Program-made: the position numbers and the translations under genes
The notes under the pieces: generated by a model
The model's input: only the letters and a program-made list of their open reading frames with translations
The model's database searches: none
What the model was told of the DNA's origin: nothing
Part shown: one piece after another, positions 58,001 through 64,000 of the stretch
Position numbering within the stretch: position 1 is the stretch's first letter
How the letters are laid out: each line of letters begins with the position of its first letter
NCBI GenBank assembly: GCA_943737045.1
Contig: CALSFV010000211.1
Location: 1,116,001-1,180,000, forward strand
Direction of reading: 5' to 3'
Source of the DNA: Parapristionchus giblindavisi
Taxonomy: Eukaryota > Nematoda > Chromadorea > Rhabditida > Diplogasteridae
DNA length: 64,000 nt

Positions 58001-58337
58001 TTTTCTGAGACTATAGTCGGCTGCTCGACAACACGACTAGTTAATTAAATTAAAACGTCATAAATAAAGATCAGTATCATTCAACATCTTGCACCCGGAA
58101 GATATTTCATACTAAGAAAATATATTCTATGATGGAATTACTATTATTCATTATACTTGATGGAATAAATAAGTAAATAAATAAATAAATAAGTCAAACA
58201 TACATAATTCCCGATGCACACTAGCGCTGACATTGTAGTGCCGTGGACTACTGAAATTGTGATAGAAGTTCGATATAATATGCCGATTTCAGAGGACGAA
58301 TAAACATTGAATATCAAGATGAGATTCAAAATGATTC
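55012..58337 (-). CDS. Probable 7-TM chemoreceptor-type protein, 5' end missing
   Basis: Seven exons, 58337-58204, 57921-57752, 56997-56925, 56518-56379, 56099-55964, 55415-55293 and 55077-55012, join in phase to about 280 codons and a stop. Hydrophobic segments include ILNLILIFNVY, TISVVHGTTMSALVCIGNY, IFRDGIFVIAPVGTLMSYF, CLFFVAVVCTPVIWEIIPIV, KLVVALAIPTALFIMSS, a basic loop NKLSKLKETERSKM followed by LMFGFVLLTYIPSYAMFTIF, then PLVLLSGPLVIFICG and SLVFTIFLWLGIP. This order and the basic loop before the sixth helix suit nematode serpentine receptors. The first exon was not found and one helix between residues of the fourth and fifth exon is not obvious, so the model may lack an exon or the gene may be decaying. 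Family unassigned. Confidence 0.55.
55172..55278. repeat. Foldback repeat family A, last intron of the receptor gene
   Basis: AAAGATACTGCACGAGCTAA on the left and GTTAGCTCGGGGTGTGTC on the right; stem GAAGCTCTCTCG / AAGTGAGAGAATATTGCC imperfect. Confidence 0.7.
55643..55792. repeat. Hairpin element, family F
   Basis: GGCCGTATACATGAAAACCG / GTTCATGCATACGGC ends, and CATTAGCGTAGGCGTAGG / CCTCCGCCTACGCTAATG inside. Relative of 35110-35230; in an intron of the receptor gene. Confidence 0.8.
56185..56300. repeat. Foldback repeat family A, well preserved
   Basis: CACCCGGAGTTAATTTAACA, CTCTGACAGCACTCTCTCAC, TACGAGAGAGTGTTGCCAGA and AATAGCTCGGGGGTGCC in hairpin order. In the receptor gene. Confidence 0.85.
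56566..56808. repeat. Palindromic element, family H
   Basis: TATTAAATTAATAATATTAA ... GATGTACAAG ... GCATGCACTTTAAATGTAA on the left is inverted on the right (TTTAAAGTGCATGCACACTT, CTTGTACATCTATTAATTTA), around a TATGGTATGGTATGGCATGG centre. Half copies lie at about 13300, 26363-26432, 34127, 35695 and 54485. Confidence 0.75.
57444..57565. repeat. Foldback repeat family A, in the receptor gene
   Basis: ACCCCCGAGCTAATTTGAAA left, AGTAAAATTAGCTCGGGATT right; stem AATGCTCTCTCGTTTTC / TTCGAGAGACTGTTG. Confidence 0.75.
57637..57745. repeat. Dispersed repeat family E
   Basis: TATGGGACCTCAGCACGCCC, CAGTCGTTTAGTGGCAACCA, GTGCTTGATAAAGGTCTTTA. Ends just next to the splice donor at 57751 of the receptor gene. 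Confidence 0.7.
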
Positions 58338-58387
58338 CTGAAATTAATTTAATTGTAAGTAATTACAGAAATATCCCATATACGTAT

Positions 58388-58418
<31 letters not shown>

Positions 58419-59688
58419 TCATACATCATAACGATTTTTCAACAAGTAAGAAATGAATTAAAATGAAGAGATTTGCACAAGGGGATATATAAATCTATCT
58501 CATCCTTTTTAATTTCATCTATCCCTTTATTTCTATTATATATTATATTTGATGGAATAAATAAATAAATAAAGGTTACCAATCGATCCTTCGAGACAGC
58601 AAACTGTGCGTATGAAGTATAGTGATAGATATGAAATATCGAGCATACTAGTGCTCAAAAAATGACCGAAGAAGAGACTAGGACCTCCGGACTGAAGTGG
58701 CCTTGAATTATCACTCGCCAAGCAGTGATCTCCGAGTGTCTTGAATCGCGGGATTTACTTTTTTCCCTTACGGTTACTAGAGCTAATCTCTCGAAGTTCA
58801 AAGCAGAAAAAGTGAACCTAGCGAATTTCATAAGACATGTACTCTGGTCAGACTCCTCCCACAAAAAGGCGAGTTTCGCTCGGACTCTGTGAACTATACC
58901 GCATGACTGACTCAGATTGACTTGAGAGAGTTCGTTCCTTCAATTATGATATTACTCATGCCAGAACAATTTCGTTTATTATTATAACGGAACGAATCTG
59001 TGAGAAAAATATAGAAAAAAGATCTCTGAAATTTAAGTATTACTGTAGAATAAAAAATGTTATTTTGATGTCAACCTTGGACTCCCACTCACCTACTATA
59101 GTATAATAAATATTTGTCGTTTTTTATAATTTAATCACAAGTTTTTAAAATATCGATAAATAGTGTGAGTGATACAGTGAGAAGCAGCGCAAAGAAAGAA
59201 CTGTAACAGCTAAGTCATAGTATTATTACATTACTACTCACCCACTCATAATATTATTACACTATTTATATAGATTTTTTTATTTATATAGATAGATTTT
59301 TCCATTACATTAAGCCCACACAGTACACCATGCTTACATATACGTGAACTATTACAAAATGATCAAGTCTAGCTGCTTTGATTTTCAAGAACGTCTTCTA
59401 CTGCTATTCAGAAGAAGATGAATGAAGAATTATTCAAGATAGAAGTGGCCCTAAACTTACTTGTGTAATTGCCTTGCTACTGGACGGTAAAACGCAGAAG
59501 TATTCTATCGATCAATCCCCTTCCCTCCCTCATCTAGTCGCGCTCTCTCTGATCTACAAGCTATCTCGCTCGGTCTCTCTCTCTCTCCAAACAGAGAAAC
59601 ACATTGTGGCTGTGATTGGCTACTCTCGTAGAAAACAAACAAGTGTATTTTTTTCAATACGTGAATGGTTACTACCGAGTTGAACGTA
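58338..59688. other. Upstream region of the receptor gene and gap
   Basis: Holds (ATTT)n tracts at 58385-58422 and, inverted, at 58540-58575, and the repeat at 58660-58760. No exon carrying the missing receptor start was identified. Confidence 0.5.
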
Positions 59689-61128
59689 TGCTTCTATCCC
59701 TTTCCCTAGTGCATTTTCATCGTTCAAGAAGACCGAATCTCTCACAGAAAATCTTATGAAATTATCTTTAATTTGTTCCATTCGTGTCTAGACAGAATTT
59801 TTTTATGCAAACATAATTTCATTGTCAACCAAAATGAACAAAGAAACAAAAGTACATTGTTGTTCTTCATTTAATTATAAGTGCATAATGTTCCATATAT
59901 AAGATCGCTCATATTCGATCATCCATATCTTCCACAAGTTGGCTGGCAACGATGTAAGTTCTTTATTGTTTGCTTTCCTAAATCTTTCTAAGATCTTCAA
60001 CCTTAGTTTTGATATCAAGACCTTTAGGCATTACTCTAATGTTCCTCACTGATCTTAACTTTAATCTTAACTTAATCTTAACCTGATATTAATCCTAACC
60101 TTAATCTCGAAATTGAGTTTAAAATATCCATTCACGGTTCTTAATCATTAGTTAATCAAACTGAATATGTGATCTTCAGTCAATAATCCATAATGTTTAC
60201 ATGATTTAAGATGAAGTTCTTCATTGTTCTCCTGCTTACGTTTGCCCTTCTGGAGGCTTTTATTCTTTCTCCCAAACTTGAGGATAAACTCAGACCCAAG
60301 CTCGCAAACCAGTATGATGCTGTCAATCAAGGAAAAAAGTATGTTTAACATACACACGTTGATTACTGTATATAATTAATATTGATTAAATGATATTCAG
60401 ACCGGTGAGAAGTACCAAGTGGACTAACGATGAGCTCTGCAAAGAAGAAAATGAAAAGTGTGTTTCTTCAAAAGGATAACTCCATCCCTTTCATTTCCAA
60501 TCTTGTTTCTCGTCTACTTCTAATCTCTACGTACATTATCTCTACGTACATTATGATTATTAATATTATTATTAATATTATAAATATTAATATTATTGAT
60601 AGGAGAGAAAGAGGCAAGAGAGAACCAAGTCTCGGCCTCGGAAGAAATTGCCACAGGTTTGTTTCCTTAAATGGATCTTCATTGATCCCCATCAAGATAT
60701 ATTATATTGATCGAATATTATTCAGACCTGGCTTCAAATAATTGGATCTCTTCTCGGACAAGGTGGAGCCTCAAACACAGTCGCCCATCACCCGTTAATG
60801 ATAAAAATATATTTGTATATTTTCTGATTTTACATTTGCAAAGAAAAAGGTGTAACAATAATTTGTATCATATGAATGAATGAAAACGAAGGGAGGTAAA
60901 ATGATTTCTATGAAACACGTATTCAACAGGTTGCTCGATGGGTATTTACATTTTGTAAATATTTAATCACTTCATCAACTTTCCTGACTTTCTTCACAAA
61001 TTCGTCCTTCCAATTCGAAACTCAACTCTGGTCTTCATCTTGATCGTTGATTATTATCTCGAGATTGCGTCATGATCGGTGGGCGCTGAATGTACATACT
61101 ACAGATCCGCAAACGTTCATTCGAACGA
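59689..61128. repeat. Tandem duplication, unit 1
   Basis: Nearly identical to 61395-63536 apart from two insertions in the second unit. Starts near CCCTTTCCCTAGTGCATTTT and extends to GCGCTGAATGTACATACT. Carries one copy of the small secreted peptide gene with its promoter. Between the units (61129-61394) lies an array of GGGACCCGTAAA / GGGACCGGTAA blocks. Confidence 0.9.
60211..60741 (+). CDS. Small secreted peptide precursor, copy 1
   Basis: Exons 60211-60338, 60401-60457, 60603-60656 and 60726-60741 join in phase to 84 aa. MKFFIVLLLTFALLEA is a signal peptide. The mature part is basic (DKLRPKL, KKPVRSTKW), has one Cys in exon 2 (ELCKEENE), then RERGKR, a possible prohormone cleavage site, and a C-terminal EPSLGLGRNCHRPGFK with the second Cys. 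A TATA box (CATATATAAG) is at about 59895. A probable 5' non-coding exon ends at CAACGAT/GTAAGT (about 59953), and the last intron acceptor before ATG is TTTAAG. It could be a neuropeptide-like or other secreted effector peptide; family not recognised. Confidence 0.82.
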
Positions 61129-61394
61129 CCAGTTCGGTATTGTTCGATATTAAAATGAAGAAAAGTCATTCAGCAAATTTTGATAAATAATACCGTGCAA
61201 TGTCGTGCATTGTGGCATCATTTTCAAGCCATTTTCAGGCCTTATATCGGTTGTTTTTAACCGTTAATTCAATGGAAATAAAATTTCATGGGACCCGTAA
61301 ACTTTCTTGGGACCGGTAACCTTTCATGGGACCCGTAAATTTTCTTGGGACCGGTAAACTTCCATGGGACCCGTAAAGTATAATAGAACAGAGC
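61129..61394. repeat. Short direct repeats between duplication units
   Basis: CATGGGACCCGTAAA and CTTGGGACCGGTAA alternate five times at about 61288-61376, period about 22 bases. Confidence 0.75.
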
Positions 61395-61921
61395 CGATGC
61401 TTCGATCCATTTCCCTAGTGCATTTTCGTCGTTCAAGAAGACCGATTCTCTCATAGACAGTCTTATGAAATTATCTTCAATTTGTCAAATTCATGTCTAG
61501 ACAGAATTTTTTTTATGCAAACATAATTTCATTGTCAACCAAAAATGAACAACGAAACAAAAGTACATTGTTGTTCTTAATTTAATTATAAGTGCATAAT
61601 GTTCCATATATAAGATCGCTCATATTCGATCATCCATATCTTCCACAAGTTGGCTGGCAACGATGTAAGTTCTTTATTGTTAGCTTTCCTAAATCTTTCT
61701 AAGATCTTCAACCTTAGTTTTGATATCAAGACCTTTAGGCATTACTCTAATGTTCCTCACTGATCTTAACCTTAATCTTAACTTAATCTTAACCTGATAT
61801 TAATCCTAACCTTAATCTCGAAATTGAGTTTAAAATATCCATTCACGGTTCTTAATCATTAGTTAATCAAACTGAATATATGATCTTCAGTCAATAATCC
61901 ATAATGTTTACATGATTTAAG

Positions 61922-62453
61922 ATGAAGTTCTTCATTGTTCTCCTGCTTACGTTTGCCCTTCTGGAGGCTTTTATTCTTTCTCCCAAACTTGAGGATAAAC
62001 TCAGACCCAAGCTCGCAAACCAGTATGATGCTGTCAATCAAGGAAAAAAGTATGTTTAACATACACACGTTGATTACTGTATATAATTAATATTGATTAA
62101 ATGATATTCAGACCGGTGAGAAGTACCAAGTGGACTAACGATGAGCTCTGCAAAGAAGAAAATGAAAAGTGTGTTTCTTCAAAAGGATAACTCCATCCCT
62201 TTCATTTCCAATCTTGTTTCTCGTCTACTTCTAATCTCTACGTACATTATCTCTACGTACATTATGATTATTAATATTATTATTAATATTATAAATATTA
62301 ATATTATTGATAGGAGAGAAAGAGGCAAGAGAGAGCCAAGTCTCGGCCTCGGAAGAAATTGCCACAGGTTTGTTTCCTTAAATGGATCTTCATTGATCCC
62401 CCATCAAGATATAGCATATTGATCGAATATTATTCAGACCTGGCTTCAAATAA
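61922..62453 (+). CDS. Small secreted peptide precursor, copy 2
   Basis: Exons 61922-62049, 62112-62168, 62314-62367 and 62438-62453 give the same 84-aa protein as copy 1; the differences I see are silent (e.g. GAG for GAA in exon 3) or intronic (one extra C before exon 4). Promoter, TATA box and the 5' non-coding exon are duplicated too, so both copies should be expressed alike. Exon 3 carries the RERGKR site and the first part of the C-terminal peptide. See the first copy for structure. Confidence 0.82.
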
Positions 62454-62568
62454 TTGGATCTTTTCTCGGACAAGATGGAGCCTCAAACACAGTCGCCCAT
62501 CACCCGTTAATGATAAAAATATATTTGTATATTTTCTGAATTCACATTTGCAAAGAGAAGGTGTAACA

Positions 62569-62816
62569 AGGAAACCGCAAAATTCGGGGACAATCAACGC
62601 AAAATTCGTTGACACAGGTCGAAAAGGACCGCCCAGGAGGTCCCAGAATTGCTTTGAAATACACTCAAATAGTTAAAGCGTCAAAAAGTGTCCAAGGGTT
62701 CTATATAATTATGGGGACATATCAAAAAAATTCTGCGGCCCCCTGGGGGGGGAGGTCCTAGCCGAACCGTGTCAACGAATCTTACCCTGATCGTCCCCGA
62801 GTTTTGCGGTTCCCTT
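62569..62816. mobile_element. MITE-like insertion in duplication unit 2
   Basis: Terminal inverted repeats of about 24 bp: AAGGAAACCGCAAAATTCGG at the left and, inverted, CCGAGTTTTGCGGTTCCCTT at the right, with a second inner pair AAATTCGTTGACAC / GTGTCAACGAAT. The matching site in unit 1 (about 60858) is empty. No coding capacity. Confidence 0.88.
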
Positions 62817-63029
62817 GTAATTTGTATCATATGAATGAATGAAAACGAAGGGAGGTAAAATGATTTCTATGAAACACGTATTCAACAGGTAACACGATGG
62901 GCATTTACATTTTGTAAATATTTAATCACTTCATCAACTTTCTGACCCTGACTTTCTTCACAAATTCATCCTTCCAATTCGGAAATCAACTCTGGTCTTC
63001 CTCTTGATCGTTGATTATTATTAATTAAA

Positions 63030-63500
63030 ATTATTATACCTCGATCCTTCTGCTTTTTCTGTCTAGCGTGCGGTCGGTCAGACATTGTTGTCCATTTGAC
63101 CAATGTCGTCTATCCCTTCCCTCGTCCATACCATCAACAGATAAGGAACACAGTTGGATCCCCTCCCAGAAGGTGTTTGGAAAGCCGGGAGTTGTATTTC
63201 CTTCTTCATGCAGCCTCTTCGGACGGAGCTTCTACTGCTACGTGGGTTATTAACTTCAATTTCTAATGCATTCTTTTCTGGATTCTACTTCGAGCACAGA
63301 TGTTGAAAGACCATCAAGATACACGATGACCCGATGATTAGAAGAAAGAATTGAACGTCATTGATCTATGAAGGACCCCTGCCATGACCCACCGCACCAA
63401 TGTGCGAATGTGATAAAGATTATTATTAAAATTATTATAATGAATTATTTCAAGAACGTTGTTTGGGAAGCGGAGACACGTACGTGTTTGTCCGTGGAGA
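63030..63500. other. Extra segment in unit 2
   Basis: About 470 bases absent from unit 1. It contains short open stretches (for example at 63068-63253) without a domain that I can name, and ATTATTAAAATTATTATA blocks at both its ends (about 63017 and 63420). Either an insertion in unit 2 or a deletion in unit 1. Confidence 0.5.
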
Positions 63501-63679
63501 GGCTCTCGAGATTGCGTCATGATCGGTGGACGCTGAATGTACATACTCAATTGGACCTCCAGTTGCAAACCTCTTGGCAAACCAGTTATGAAGCACCCAT
63601 TTAAAGCTGATAAAGTTGATTCAATGTCAGAAATGTCAATAATGAATTATTACACAAAAAAAACTATTTATCAGTCTAT

Positions 63680-63920
63680 AAAATTTTTATATCCAACACT
63701 TCATTCGTAGAGGCAACACTGCGACAAAGTATTGTAAAGTCTCCTTGAAATAACGAATTGAACAGAAAACTAAAGCAAAAGATTTCTGATGAGAGTGGGA
63801 TTCGAACCCACGCCTCCGAAGAGACTGGTGCCTTAAACCAGCGCCTTAGACCGCTCGGCCATCTCACCGTGCTAGCCCCTTTCCAGAGTATGTATGATGT
63901 TTTCCAATTAATACTACTCC
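63680..63920 (-). pseudogene. Second relic of the tRNA-bearing 5' region of the 22-exon gene
   Basis: On minus AATTGGAAAACATCATACAT is a decayed GATTGGAGAACATCATGCAC (exon 1 of the 22-exon genes). After the tRNA the trailer AGAAATCTTTTGC and TTTTCTGTTCAAT match the second gene copy, but the acceptor reads TTCAAGG. No exons remain. Confidence 0.6.
63787..63868 (-). tRNA. tRNA-Leu (AAG), minus strand
   Basis: 82 bases, same sequence as the other three tRNA-Leu genes: anticodon AAG, TTCGGAG variable loop, intact A and B boxes and a trailer with T-run. Confidence 0.95.
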
Positions 63921-64000
63921 GTTCATTAAGTACTTGGGACGATATGATAAAATATTTTTTATAGAGAGATTTAATATCGAGTGGAGCGAATGAGCGATGG

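Larger units (their letters stand above)
61395..63536. repeat. Tandem duplication, unit 2
   Basis: Same order as 59689-61128 at an offset of 1711 bases in the gene part. Interrupted by a 250-bp inserted element (62569-62816) and by about 470 extra bases at about 63030-63500, after which GCGTCATGATCGGTGG and CGCTGAATGTACATACT resume. Confidence 0.9.

Noticed and set aside
63068..63253. Possible retrotransposon tail in the extra segment of unit 2
   Set aside because: The string looks faintly like the end of a reverse-transcriptase ORF, but no motif could be fixed.

Overview
The window looks like nuclear DNA of a nematode. Protein-coding genes are cut into many small exons with TTTTCAG-type acceptors. 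It carries a nematode-style ShKT plus nitrobindin-like secreted protein, a probable nematode 7-TM receptor, nuclear tRNA genes with Pol III A and B boxes, a mariner, a Penelope-like retroelement and very many short foldback repeats. The species cannot be fixed from sequence alone. No prokaryotic operon, CRISPR or rRNA was seen.

Layout. 1-3.2 kb is gene-poor repeat DNA. 3.24-5.04 kb is a 58-bp minisatellite of 31 units. 5.47-8.35 kb is a small Cys-rich secreted protein gene with a dead mariner in its second intron. 8.5-23.1 kb holds six small histidine-rich genes (A and B on minus; C, D, E and F on plus), each with a TATA box close to its ATG. A tRNA-Gln lies between B and C, and a 5'-truncated Penelope-like element (13.4-15.4 kb) between C and D. 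23.5-30.9 kb is a complete 13-exon ornithine aminotransferase gene (minus), about 437 aa with a mitochondrial-type N-terminus. 32.3-34.5 kb is a 7-exon secreted ShKT/nitrobindin-like gene (minus). 36.8-43.4 kb and 47.8-53.1 kb are two tandem copies of a 22-exon gene for a secreted Cys-containing protein of 570 and 574 aa that I cannot name; each carries a tRNA-Leu(AAG) inside its first intron. Two more tRNA-Leu(AAG) genes with the same flanks lie at 45.0 and 63.8 kb on minus. 55.0-58.3 kb is a probable chemoreceptor-type membrane protein gene (minus, N-terminal exon not found). 59.7-63.5 kb is a tandem duplication carrying two copies of a tiny 4-exon gene for an 84-aa secreted peptide precursor.

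Exon models were built by hand from splice signals and checked for reading-phase continuity across every junction; lengths given are from those models. The most interesting elements are the histidine-rich cluster, which looks like a locally expanded metal-binding (or otherwise His-driven) small-protein family, the paired 22-exon genes with nested tRNAs, and the recently duplicated secreted peptide.

Repeats dominate the rest: a hairpin family (called family A here) about every 3 kb, at least eight other palindromic families, (GATCAAA)n and TACGGTA motifs packed into introns, and a tRNA-derived SINE-like element. No functional link between the different genes is implied beyond shared duplication history.
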